This document shows, piece after piece, positions 46,447 to 55,165 of a stretch of 64,000 nt of DNA (positions are counted from its first letter, which is position 1; each line of letters opens with the position of its first letter). The notes under the pieces are model-generated. The model saw only the letters and a list, made by a program, of their open reading frames with translations, made no database searches and was not told where the DNA came from. Source of the stretch: Aurantibacter crassamenti. GTDB taxonomy: Bacteria > Bacteroidota > Bacteroidia > Flavobacteriales > Flavobacteriaceae. The stretch is taken from NCBI RefSeq assembly GCF_016811105.1, contig NZ_JAFBGM010000002.1, positions 1,364,001-1,428,000 of the forward strand. Reading direction: 5' to 3'. Both the position numbers and the translations under genes were made by a program.

Positions 46447-46521
46447 ATTTATAAAATTAAAAACCTAAATTCTACATAGCCATCACTATGGCTTATATTT
46501 GTTATAAAGATAATCATTGCC

Positions 46522-46911
46522 ATGTTTTCAAAGAACAAGAAAAAATCAGAAGTAGATCTTGAACAGCATGAATTGTTAGAAAATGCACAGTCAAGAATAA
46601 AACAAAAGAAAAGGCTATTTTCTCATTTTGTGATTTTTCTGATAGGTAGCGTTTTTTTAATTCTACTAAATAAAATTTTAAAATACGGTGCCGAATATGA
46701 TTGGTTTATTTGGGCAATAACCTTTTGGGCTTTTCTTTTTGTAATTCATGCTTTTAATGTTTTTATCACCCAACAATTTATGGGCAAAGATTGGGAAAGA
46801 AGCCAACGTGAAAAGTTAGTAGCTAAACAAAAAGAGCGAATAGCTGCATTACAAAAAGAAATTGAAACTGATTTTCCGCTTACACAAATCAATAAAAAAA
46901 AAGAGCTATGA
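46522..46911 (+). CDS. 2TM domain protein
   Basis: A 129-residue membrane protein with two helices (about 37-53 and 65-85) between a charged N-terminus and a basic, coiled C-terminus. The fit is to the small 2TM domain family of Bacteroidota (LFSHFVIFLIGSVFLILLN, then WFIWAITFWAFLFVIHAF). It overlaps the dihydrofolate reductase gene by four bases (ATGA), so translation is coupled. Function unknown. Confidence 0.8.
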   Translation: MFSKNKKKSEVDLEQHELLENAQSRIKQKKRLFSHFVIFLIGSVFLILLNKILKYGAEYDWFIWAITFWAFLFVIHAFNVFITQQFMGKDWERSQREKLVAKQKERIAALQKEIETDFPLTQINKKKEL

Positions 46912-47411
46912 GTACCTTTTGTATGATAGCAGCTGCAGCAGAAAACAATGCTTTAGGCAAAGACAACGACCTGCTTTGGCATTTGCCAGATGATTTTAAA
47001 CGTTTTAAAAAATTGACTACGGGTCACTCCATTATTATGGGGCGTAAAACCTATGAAAGTTTTCCAAAACCTTTACCCAACAGGCGACATATAATTATTA
47101 CTCGTGATGAAAATTACAAAGTTGATTTTGACGAGTGCGTAGTAGTTAATTCACTTTTAGAGGCATTAGAATTATGTAAATTAGAATCACTAAGCTATAT
47201 TATTGGTGGCGGTGAAATATATTCTCAGGCTGAAAAATTTTCAAATAAAATTGAACTAACACGAGTTCATAGCACCTTTGAAGATGCGGACACCTATTTT
47301 CCGGATATAGATTATAAGAAATGGAATTTAATTTTTGAACACCACCACCCGGCTGACGCACGGCATAAATATGCTTTCACTTATTTAACCTATTCTAGAA
47401 TTGATGTATAG
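46908..47411 (+). CDS. folA: Dihydrofolate reductase
   Basis: A 167-residue NADPH enzyme that returns dihydrofolate to tetrahydrofolate. The lines IAAAAENNALGKDNDLLWHLPDD, IIMGRKTYESF and YIIGGGEIYSQ are diagnostic, and the acidic active-site residue in LPDD is present. It is co-translated with the 2TM gene. Together with thyA and metF in this window it belongs to one-carbon metabolism. Confidence 0.96.
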   Translation: MSTFCMIAAAAENNALGKDNDLLWHLPDDFKRFKKLTTGHSIIMGRKTYESFPKPLPNRRHIIITRDENYKVDFDECVVVNSLLEALELCKLESLSYIIGGGEIYSQAEKFSNKIELTRVHSTFEDADTYFPDIDYKKWNLIFEHHHPADARHKYAFTYLTYSRIDV

Positions 47412-47412
47412 T

Positions 47413-48195
47413 TTAGAAATCTAAGTAAGATACATTGGCTTGTTCATTTGCAATTAAATCTCGAAGCACCATAACATCAGCATTGGTATGAAATTGCATA
47501 GTTGCTTTTTCTTTAGATGGATTAAGTAAATTATTTTTCTCTAATACCACTTTAGTCTGCCGAGCAACAGCCTCACCCGAGTCAATTATTTTTACACCAT
47601 CAGGAAGTAATTCTTTTAAAACAGGAATTAAATACGGGTAATGTGTACAACCTAAAACCAAATAATCTATTCCGGAAGCTAACATTGGTTTTAAATAATC
47701 TTCAAGTAGTTTTTTTGCAGCTGTACTTTTCGCATGCCCCGTTTCAACCAAATGAACTAAACCTTTTCCTTCACGTTCTATAATTTTAATTCCCCTAGCA
47801 TGGTTCTCAGCGGTACTATGAAAAAGACTGCTTGACAAGGTACCTTTAGTAGCTAAAATACCAACAGTTTTAGATTTAGAGCCTAAAGCTGCTGGTTTTA
47901 TAGCCGGTTCAATCCCAATAAACGGAACATTGTAATTTTCGCGCAAATAATCAATGGCGTTTGTTGTTGCCGTATTACAGGCAACAACAATCATTTTACA
48001 ATTTACGCTTAACAGATATTCAGTATTCTTTATGCTAAGCTCTAGAATTTCTTGCGCTGACTTTTCGCCATAAGGTGCATTCTTACTATCCGCTAAATAA
48101 ACCGTATTTTCATTTGGTAAAAGCCCATGAATTTCCTTCCAGATAGAGGTTCCCCCTACTCCAGAATCAAATACACCAATGGGTTGTTTACTCAT
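47413..48195 (-). CDS. murI: Glutamate racemase
   Basis: A 260-residue cofactor-free racemase that supplies D-glutamate for peptidoglycan. The motifs IGVFDSGVGGTS, VVACNTATT and LGCTHYPYL carry the catalytic cysteine pair. Convergent with folA with one base between stops, and nine bases downstream of the phosphatase gene. Confidence 0.96.
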   Translation of the reverse strand: MSKQPIGVFDSGVGGTSIWKEIHGLLPNENTVYLADSKNAPYGEKSAQEILELSIKNTEYLLSVNCKMIVVACNTATTNAIDYLRENYNVPFIGIEPAIKPAALGSKSKTVGILATKGTLSSSLFHSTAENHARGIKIIEREGKGLVHLVETGHAKSTAAKKLLEDYLKPMLASGIDYLVLGCTHYPYLIPVLKELLPDGVKIIDSGEAVARQTKVVLEKNNLLNPSKEKATMQFHTNADVMVLRDLIANEQANVSYLDF

Positions 48196-48204
48196 AAAAA
48201 CTAA

Positions 48205-49887
48205 TTAATCTAATACTTCAACAATTGGTTTACCTGTAGTTCCGCTTGGGAAAGATATTCCTAATAAGGCTGCCATTGTTGCTGCAATATCCGGAATCTC
48301 TGTTCTAGCGACAGTACTACCATTTTTAATTCCTTTTCCAAAGAACAATAAAGGCGTATGCGTATCGTAAATATACGGCGAACCGTGTGACGAACCTGTA
48401 CTAGAATAACTCATAGTATTGGGTTTTTGAACATATATCACATCTCCAGAACGTTTTTCATTATATCCATTTTGAATTAAATGAGGTATCCCACGAGTAT
48501 AATCATTTTGCCACATTTGATACGCAGTATAAACGTGATCAATAGCTTTATAACCAAGTATTTCAGCAGCCAAATTCTCTTGAACATCTTTAAGATTCAT
48601 ATCTAAATTCTTAACAACATCATGATCTAAAAAAATCTGATTATTAGATATATTTTTAATCAAATCTGTAGTGCCATACGTAAATTTCACATATTCATTT
48701 AATTCTTCGAGCATTACTTTTCTATCAAAGATAGTAGTAAGAACTTTTTTATCTTTCAAATATGCAGGAACAGGATTAGCAGCATGATCAGCAGATAAAA
48801 ACACTGTGTATTCACCAACGCCAACTTTCTTATCCAAAGCACTAAATAAACGCGCTAAATCTCTATCTAGTTGTATGTAGGTATCTTGTATTTCTTTAGA
48901 GTCAACACCAAATTTATGGCCAGCATAATCGGTACTTGAATAACTAACCGCTAAGAAATCAGGAATAGCATCAGCACCCAAACCTTCACCATCAACAGCC
49001 GCTAAAGCAAAATCAGTAGTTAAGCTGTTACCGTATGGCGAACTTTTTAAAATATCGTATGACCCATTTTCTTCCCACAATTTTGGAAAGTCATGCGGAA
49101 AGGTTGGTGCTGTTTCACCTTTAAACAACCCTTCATACGCATTATTATCCATAACACTTTCAACATATGTATTTATTGGTTTTAAGGTAGTCCAAGGTTT
49201 TTTATATTTTGCTACCGATTTCTCACTGTTAAAATCAGCTACCCATTTTGGCAACTCATTCATATAGTAAGTACTTGTGATCCAATTACCTGCAGTATTA
49301 CCATCAAACCAATATGCAGCGTTTGCAGTATGACCACCAGGCAACACAGCTCCCCTATCCTTTATAGCAATTGCAATAGTTTTGCCACGCATTTGTGTAT
49401 GCAATCTTAATTCATCAGTAATTGTAGTTGTTTGCATTCTATGTGGAGACATTTTGCCAGCATCAGAAGTAGTACCCACCGAATTGTAGCTATCATCACT
49501 AGCGCAATAAACAGAGGTGCCAGTAGCTTTATCATACCAATTATTACTTATTACACCATGGGTAGCTGGTGTAGTACCAGTGTACACTGAAGTGTGCCCT
49601 GGGCCTGTATTTGTTGGAGCGTAATTGTAGTGGTTGTTTTTACAGTTAAAACCTTCGTTCACCATTCGCTTAAAACCACCATTCTCATAATGATTCCAGA
49701 AACGTGTCAAATAATCATAACGCATTTGATCTACAACAATACCAACTACTAATTTTGGTGTTGTATTAATAGGATCTTTAGTTTCTACAGCGTTATTTTT
49801 TTTAGATTTTCTTTGTGCCGTAGCATTGCCTGAAGTAATTACCAAGGCAAAAATTAAAATGAACGCCTTAAATATTCTTTGATACAT
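48205..49887 (-). CDS. Alkaline phosphatase family protein, PafA-like
   Basis: A 560-residue secreted metallophosphatase. A signal peptide (cleavage after NATA, residue 24) is followed by a basic linker. The two-zinc site begins with VDQMRYDY (Asp53), and the likely nucleophile is Thr94 in TNTGPGHTS; SADHAANPV supplies later metal ligands. This Thr-nucleophile form is that of PafA, the main phosphate-irrepressible phosphatase in Flavobacteria. It probably releases phosphate from organic esters in the periplasm. TAGTTTTG at 49931-49938 is a plausible -7 box. Confidence 0.88.
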   Translation of the reverse strand: MYQRIFKAFILIFALVITSGNATAQRKSKKNNAVETKDPINTTPKLVVGIVVDQMRYDYLTRFWNHYENGGFKRMVNEGFNCKNNHYNYAPTNTGPGHTSVYTGTTPATHGVISNNWYDKATGTSVYCASDDSYNSVGTTSDAGKMSPHRMQTTTITDELRLHTQMRGKTIAIAIKDRGAVLPGGHTANAAYWFDGNTAGNWITSTYYMNELPKWVADFNSEKSVAKYKKPWTTLKPINTYVESVMDNNAYEGLFKGETAPTFPHDFPKLWEENGSYDILKSSPYGNSLTTDFALAAVDGEGLGADAIPDFLAVSYSSTDYAGHKFGVDSKEIQDTYIQLDRDLARLFSALDKKVGVGEYTVFLSADHAANPVPAYLKDKKVLTTIFDRKVMLEELNEYVKFTYGTTDLIKNISNNQIFLDHDVVKNLDMNLKDVQENLAAEILGYKAIDHVYTAYQMWQNDYTRGIPHLIQNGYNEKRSGDVIYVQKPNTMSYSSTGSSHGSPYIYDTHTPLLFFGKGIKNGSTVARTEIPDIAATMAALLGISFPSGTTGKPIVEVLD

Positions 49888-50238
49888 ATTTTAAGTTATT
49901 TGTTTCAGTAAAAGTAAAGAATTCTAATCTCAAAACTATGTAAGATTTTGTCATAAAATTGTGGAATTATCTCAAATATTACCTTCTTTTTTTAGCTGAA
50001 GTAAAATCGATTAGAATTGTCTAAAATTGGTTTCATAATATCTAAAATTCAACAACATTTAATATTACCGTTACCGGTGATAAATCTTAAGCACTACCTT
50101 TTACGAATAAGTGTTTTATTATTTTATTTAAAAGCATTGTGTTAACCATAGCATTTAATTGTAGGAAATTTTACAGCTATTCAAAGCCTTCTGATACTTT
50201 ATATTCTTATTTTTACATCTTAAGTCTATAAGCAATAC
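49888..50238. other. Divergent intergenic region
   Basis: About 350 AT-rich bases between the phosphatase and the MlaE-like gene. It contains a TAGTTTTG box (49931-49938, minus strand) and nothing else I can identify. A pho-box-like repeat was looked for and not seen. Confidence 0.4.
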
Positions 50239-50976
50239 ATGAATTATTTTGAATCAATTGGCAGCTATGCCATTATGATACGGGAGGTTTTTAAAAAACC
50301 AACCAAATGGAAAATAATGAAGACGTTAATTTTAAAAGAAATTGACGAACTCATGTTTGGTTCATTAGGTATCATAATTTTCATTTCTTTCTTTATTGGG
50401 GGTGTTGTGGCAATTCAAACTGCCCTAAACCTTACCAACCCATTATTACCTGGGTATCTTATTGGGTTTGCAACAAGACAATCTATTATTCTTGAATTTG
50501 CCCCAACTTTCTGTTCCATAATTATGGCAGGTAAAGTAGGTTCATATATTACCTCAAGTATAGGTACCATGCGAGTAACAGAGCAGATAGATGCGCTTGA
50601 AGTGATGGGTATCAATGCTTTGAATTATCTTGTATTTCCAAAGATTGTAGCATTAATGTTATATCCTTTTATAATTGCAATAGGCATGTATATTGGGGTA
50701 TTTGGCGGATGGCTTGCTACTGTTTCTGGTGGTCACGGTACAAGTGCTGATTTTATAGAAGGCATACAATTAGATTTTATACCATTTCACGTTACCTATG
50801 CATTTATCAAAACATTAGTTTTCGCATTTATATTAGCGACTATTCCATCATATCATGGTTTTTACATGAAAGGCGGAGCATTAGAAGTAGGTAAGGCGAG
50901 TACAACTTCTTTTGTTTGGACAAGTGTTGCCATCATCTTTTTAAACCTAATATTAACCCAATTGTTTCTCGGATAA
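50239..50976 (+). CDS. MlaE-type ABC transporter permease
   Basis: A 245-residue inner membrane permease with five to six helices. The family line IMAGKVGSYITSSIGTMRVTEQIDALEVMGI is clear. MlaE works with MlaF in phospholipid or hydrophobic-compound traffic between membranes. The stop codon overlaps the next gene's ATG by one base (TAATG). MlaD, MlaB and MlaC partners are not in the window. Confidence 0.93.
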   Translation: MNYFESIGSYAIMIREVFKKPTKWKIMKTLILKEIDELMFGSLGIIIFISFFIGGVVAIQTALNLTNPLLPGYLIGFATRQSIILEFAPTFCSIIMAGKVGSYITSSIGTMRVTEQIDALEVMGINALNYLVFPKIVALMLYPFIIAIGMYIGVFGGWLATVSGGHGTSADFIEGIQLDFIPFHVTYAFIKTLVFAFILATIPSYHGFYMKGGALEVGKASTTSFVWTSVAIIFLNLILTQLFLG

Positions 50977-51743
50977 TGATACACGTAGAAGACATTCGCA
51001 AATCTTTCGGTGAAACCGAAGTATTAAAAGGGGTTACAGCTACTTTTGAAACCGGAAAAACCAATTTAGTAATTGGTCAAAGTGGGTCAGGTAAAACTGT
51101 TTTCTTAAAATGTCTTTTAGGATTATTTACCCCAGAAGAAGGTTCTATTAGCTATGACGGCAAAGTCTATGATGATTTATCAGCAGACGATAAACGAAAT
51201 TTACGTCAAGAAATGGGTATGGTTTTTCAGGGAAGTGCGCTCTTTGATTCTATGACGGTTGAAGGCAATGTAAAATTTCCTTTAGAGATGTTTACAAAAC
51301 AATCACCTTCTGAAATGCAAGATCGTGTTGATTTCGTTTTAAAACGTGTAAACTTGATTGATGCACATCACAAATTTCCTTCAGAAATTTCTGGTGGTAT
51401 GCAGAAGCGAGTTGCCATTGCTAGAGCAATAGTAATGAATCCAAAATATCTTTTTTGTGATGAGCCCAATTCAGGATTAGATCCAAAAACTGCAATTCTC
51501 ATTGATAACCTCATCAAAGAAATTACGGAAGAGTATGATATTACAACAGTTATCAATACTCATGATATGAATTCAGTTATGGAAATCGGTGAGAAGATTC
51601 TTTTCTTAAAAAATGGCCTCAAAGAATGGGAAGGCACCAATAAAGAAATTTTTAAAACTGATAATGAAGCGGTAACAGACTTCGTTTATTCTTCTGAGCT
51701 TTTCAAAAAAGTAAGACAAATGTATATTGAAGAAAGAAACTAA
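50976..51743 (+). CDS. MlaF-type ABC transporter ATP-binding protein
   Basis: About 255 residues from ATG at 50976 (MIHVEDIRKSFGETEVLKG). Walker A GQSGSGKT, ABC signature SGGMQKR and Walker B YLFCDEP are intact. It energises the permease from the overlapping upstream gene. The frame is open 60 bases further into the permease gene, but the family start is here. Confidence 0.94.
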   Translation: MIHVEDIRKSFGETEVLKGVTATFETGKTNLVIGQSGSGKTVFLKCLLGLFTPEEGSISYDGKVYDDLSADDKRNLRQEMGMVFQGSALFDSMTVEGNVKFPLEMFTKQSPSEMQDRVDFVLKRVNLIDAHHKFPSEISGGMQKRVAIARAIVMNPKYLFCDEPNSGLDPKTAILIDNLIKEITEEYDITTVINTHDMNSVMEIGEKILFLKNGLKEWEGTNKEIFKTDNEAVTDFVYSSELFKKVRQMYIEERN

Positions 51744-51782
51744 ACAGTAGTTTAAAAAAGTAATTCTACCTTATCTACAAAG

Positions 51783-53288
51783 CTACTCTAACACTTCCTT
51801 CAATTGTATTTTATTGTTTTTCAGTCTCAATTTCAGCCATTCCGTAAGTTTTTTAGCATCTTTTTCAGTAATATCCTTTTTTGTATTTGCATTCCATTTT
51901 ACTTCAAAAACGGGAATAGTATCCGTTTTAGTAAAATCAGTAACTATTGTTGGAGCATAACTCATGGATACTAAATTCTCGTAATTTGTTCTAGCTTCTG
52001 CGCTTATTTCAGTAAACGGTATTTGAATACCTGCAGACTTTTCTAATCGATATACCTCTGATTCTAATAACTTAATTTTATCATCTTTACTAGACAATTG
52101 ATCTTTTTGCGATTCATATAATTCACTAACATACTTCAACTGATTGGCATCATTACCTTGTGAACCTTGAATTACTTTTAATTCTACATTCTCTAAATGA
52201 CTATATGTTTTTAATTTAGATTCCCATGTAGCGAGAACTCCCTCCGGAACTCCTTCATTACCCATAAATATTAATTCAATAGTTGAATTAATATTTCTTT
52301 TAAAAAGTAAATCTGTACCTGACTCATCATTACTGTTATAATGTAAAACCGATAAATCTTTTAAAAATCGCCCATCTTTTGTGAACTGATACGGTAATAC
52401 ATTTTCAATAATAAACTGATTTGCTTCACTTTTAAATTCAAATTCTTTATAAACGCCCCAAAAAATAAGTCCCGCAGGAATCATTACTGCTAGAGCCGTA
52501 AGCGAAACCAAACGCGCAATTAAGCGACGTCTTTTAGAGTTTGCATAACGCACCATTGGAAAACGCAATAGCTTTAATACCAAAAATGTGGCTAATGCTA
52601 TAAAAATAGTATTGATACCAAAAAGCAAGAGTGCTCCACTGGCGTAACTAAAATTACCAATAGCCAAACCAAAACCTACGGTACATAAGGGTGGCATTAA
52701 AGCAGTGGCAATAGCAACACCAAAAATAACACTGGCAATTGTTCCTTTTTTTGCCCTAGCAATTACCAAAGCTAATCCACCAAAAAAGGCAATTAAAACA
52801 TCACGAATATCTGGTTTTGTTCGTGCTAAAAGCTCTGAAGATTCGGCTTGAAGAGGGAAAAACAGGAAAAATAAATAGGCAGTTAACACACTCAAAACAA
52901 CCATCACCGCTAAGTTCTTTAACGACCTTCTAAGCGTATCAATATCATTAATAGCTAAAGACATGCCCATACCTAAAATTGGCCCCATTAACGGTGAAAT
53001 TAACATGGCACCAATAACTACAGCCGTAGAATTTGCATTCAAACCAATTGAGGCAATAAAAATAGAGCAGACAAGAATCCATGAGGTATGTCCTTTAAAA
53101 GGAATGTCAGCAATAATTGCTGCCTTTGTAGCTTCTTGATCTGTATTCGTTCTGATATCTAAAAGCTCTGACAGAAACTTTTTAATACTTCCTAAAAGAC
53201 CTTCAAAATCTTTTTTGACATCTTCTTTACTTTGAATCGGCTCTTCTTCAACAGCTATCTTGTCTTCTTGGTTAAGGTCTTCACTCAT
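51783..53288 (-). CDS. DUF389 membrane protein
   Basis: A 501-residue protein. A charged N-terminal region (1-60) precedes six to seven membrane helices (about 70-275), including TAVVIGAMLISPLMGPILGMG, typical of DUF389. The C-terminal 220 residues are soluble and contain a predicted coiled stretch near ESQKDQLSSKDDKIKLLESEV broken by Gly. DUF389 proteins have no settled function. It follows the mannose-1-phosphate enzyme by 14 bases, so both may be co-transcribed. Confidence 0.8.
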   Translation of the reverse strand: MSEDLNQEDKIAVEEEPIQSKEDVKKDFEGLLGSIKKFLSELLDIRTNTDQEATKAAIIADIPFKGHTSWILVCSIFIASIGLNANSTAVVIGAMLISPLMGPILGMGMSLAINDIDTLRRSLKNLAVMVVLSVLTAYLFFLFFPLQAESSELLARTKPDIRDVLIAFFGGLALVIARAKKGTIASVIFGVAIATALMPPLCTVGFGLAIGNFSYASGALLLFGINTIFIALATFLVLKLLRFPMVRYANSKRRRLIARLVSLTALAVMIPAGLIFWGVYKEFEFKSEANQFIIENVLPYQFTKDGRFLKDLSVLHYNSNDESGTDLLFKRNINSTIELIFMGNEGVPEGVLATWESKLKTYSHLENVELKVIQGSQGNDANQLKYVSELYESQKDQLSSKDDKIKLLESEVYRLEKSAGIQIPFTEISAEARTNYENLVSMSYAPTIVTDFTKTDTIPVFEVKWNANTKKDITEKDAKKLTEWLKLRLKNNKIQLKEVLE

Positions 53289-53302
53289 ACTGATTAATTT
53301 AG

Positions 53303-54382
53303 TTAAGCATACTTATCTCCAAATTTCTCTTTGACTTTCGCCACAACTTGTTTGATATCTTGTTCTTTTGACTTCGGATAAATCATTAATACATCTTCCT
53401 TATCAATTATAATATAATCTTCGAGTCCGTCAACAACAACAATTTTACCTTTTGGCGAGCGAATCATATTCCCATGAGCATCTTCTGCGATTACTTTACT
53501 ATTAACGATCGCATTTTTATTTTCGTCTTTATCTAATTTATCATAAAGAGAACCCCAAGTACCCAAATCATTCCAATCAAAAGTTGCTGGCAACACATAA
53601 ATGGACTTCGAATTCTCTAAGATGGCATAATCAATCGAAATATTTTCTGCTTTCGGATAATTTTCTTTAATAAAACTACTTTCATCCGCAGTATTATAAA
53701 CAGACATTCCCGATTCGAAGAGTGCATACTGGGTTGGCTGAAAAATTTTAAAAGCATTTACTATGGTTTTCACACTCCACATAAATATACCTGCGTTCCA
53801 CAGAAAATTACCCTGTGCTAAAAATTCTTTAGCAGTTTCGTAATCAGGTTTTTCTCTAAACTGACTTACTTGTTTTATTGGCGTTTTACTTTCCTTATCA
53901 AACTCTATATATCCAAATCCGGTATTCGGAAATGAAGGTTTAATACCTAAGGTGCACAGCACTTCTTCATTTTCACATTTTTCAAAACAAGTAGTTACAT
54001 CTTTTGCAAAAGCATCTTCATCTTCGATCCAATGATCACTTGGAGCAACAATCATCACACCATTCGGATTCATTTTTTTAATTTTTAAGGCAGCATATAA
54101 AATACATGGAGCCGTATTACGCATTGCAGGCTCTAAAACAACTTGCTCTTGCGTAACTAGTGGCAATTGTTGAAGCACCAAATCATTATATCGTTCATTG
54201 GTCAATATTAAAATATTCTCTGTAGGCACAAATTTATTAAGGCGTTTGAAGGTTTTTTGTATCAACGAATCACCTGTACCCAACATATCATGAAACTGTT
54301 TCGGATTATCTGTTGTACTCATTGGCCAAAAACGCGAACCTACTCCCCCAGCCATTAATACGGCATAATAATTTTTATTCAT
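53303..54382 (-). CDS. manC: Mannose-1-phosphate guanylyltransferase
   Basis: A 359-residue nucleotidyltransferase that makes GDP-mannose from mannose-1-phosphate and GTP. The start VLMAGGVGSRFWPMSTTDNPKQF is the pyrophosphorylase signature, and VVAPSDHWI and NTGFGYIEF follow. The phosphomannose isomerase domain of bifunctional ManC is absent. GDP-mannose feeds glycan or surface polysaccharide synthesis. Confidence 0.94.
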   Translation of the reverse strand: MNKNYYAVLMAGGVGSRFWPMSTTDNPKQFHDMLGTGDSLIQKTFKRLNKFVPTENILILTNERYNDLVLQQLPLVTQEQVVLEPAMRNTAPCILYAALKIKKMNPNGVMIVAPSDHWIEDEDAFAKDVTTCFEKCENEEVLCTLGIKPSFPNTGFGYIEFDKESKTPIKQVSQFREKPDYETAKEFLAQGNFLWNAGIFMWSVKTIVNAFKIFQPTQYALFESGMSVYNTADESSFIKENYPKAENISIDYAILENSKSIYVLPATFDWNDLGTWGSLYDKLDKDENKNAIVNSKVIAEDAHGNMIRSPKGKIVVVDGLEDYIIIDKEDVLMIYPKSKEQDIKQVVAKVKEKFGDKYA

Positions 54383-54426
54383 TTTATTTATTTTAAAAAG
54401 GCCCTAACAATTTGTTTGTAGCACTT

Positions 54427-55029
54427 TTAAGTTTTTATTAATTCAACCTCTGCATTTGGTTGAAACAAATACATATTTCCAGTTGACATTTCAATACACT
54501 CGTATCGTTTTACACGTTTATTGCCCTTTTTGAATATTTTACCATTATATAAACGAAAAATGCTACCTGTAGGTATTTCAAAAACGTAGGAATTTTCTGA
54601 TTGTTGTGTATCAAAATGTTTTAATGCTATTGATAATCGTGCATCCGTACTACTACTCGCTTTCGGATTTCTAAAATGTCGTGCTAATAACGGTAATAAT
54701 TGGGGTGGAAACACTTCTGGCCTAATAAAAGGCAGCATCAAATGTTGAAAAGTACGCTTCCATTCTACTCCGTGTGGTTTAATATTGCGCCCAAATTTTT
54801 CAAAAGCAATTAAATGTGCAATTTCATGTATAAGCGTTATTAAAAATCGGTATTTGTTCAATGATGCATTGACGGTAATTTTATGCTTTCCATTGGGCAA
54901 TTTTTGATAATCACCATGACGAGTGACGCGATCATTGACTATTTTCAGGTGCACACCGGAATATTGAATCAAATCAAGGCAAGGTGCAATAGCACTTTCA
55001 GGCAAATATTTTTTAAGGATGTCATCCAT
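54427..55029 (-). CDS. SprT-like zinc metalloprotein
   Basis: About 200 residues from ATG at 55029 (MDDILKKYLPES). The zinc motif HEIAHLIAF (HExxH) lies in LITLIHEIAHL, as in the SprT/Spartan family. Unlike DNA-protein crosslink proteases with a C-terminal zinc ribbon, this protein ends in a basic beta-rich segment (FKKGNKRVKRYECIEM). Enzymatic role unproven. Lies downstream of the manC gene's opposite flank on the same strand. Confidence 0.85.
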   Translation of the reverse strand: MDDILKKYLPESAIAPCLDLIQYSGVHLKIVNDRVTRHGDYQKLPNGKHKITVNASLNKYRFLITLIHEIAHLIAFEKFGRNIKPHGVEWKRTFQHLMLPFIRPEVFPPQLLPLLARHFRNPKASSSTDARLSIALKHFDTQQSENSYVFEIPTGSIFRLYNGKIFKKGNKRVKRYECIEMSTGNMYLFQPNAEVELIKT

Positions 55030-55142
55030 TATAACAAAAATAAGATTTTTGAAATTGCAGAATTTCAATACTCAAATTACTTTATAAAAATAGCGATTCC
55101 TAAAACTATGCTAATCTGCACTATCCTCCTTTAAAAAAAACC

Positions 55143-55150
55143 TATTTTTG
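55143..55150 (+). promoter_or_regulatory. -7 box for the OstA-like gene
   Basis: TATTTTTG fits TAnnTTTG exactly, but no TTG is well placed upstream. If used, the transcript would start near 55157, after the TTG at 55148, which favours the TTG at 55166 as translation start. Confidence 0.45.
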
Positions 55151-55165
55151 GGCAAAATTTTAGCC

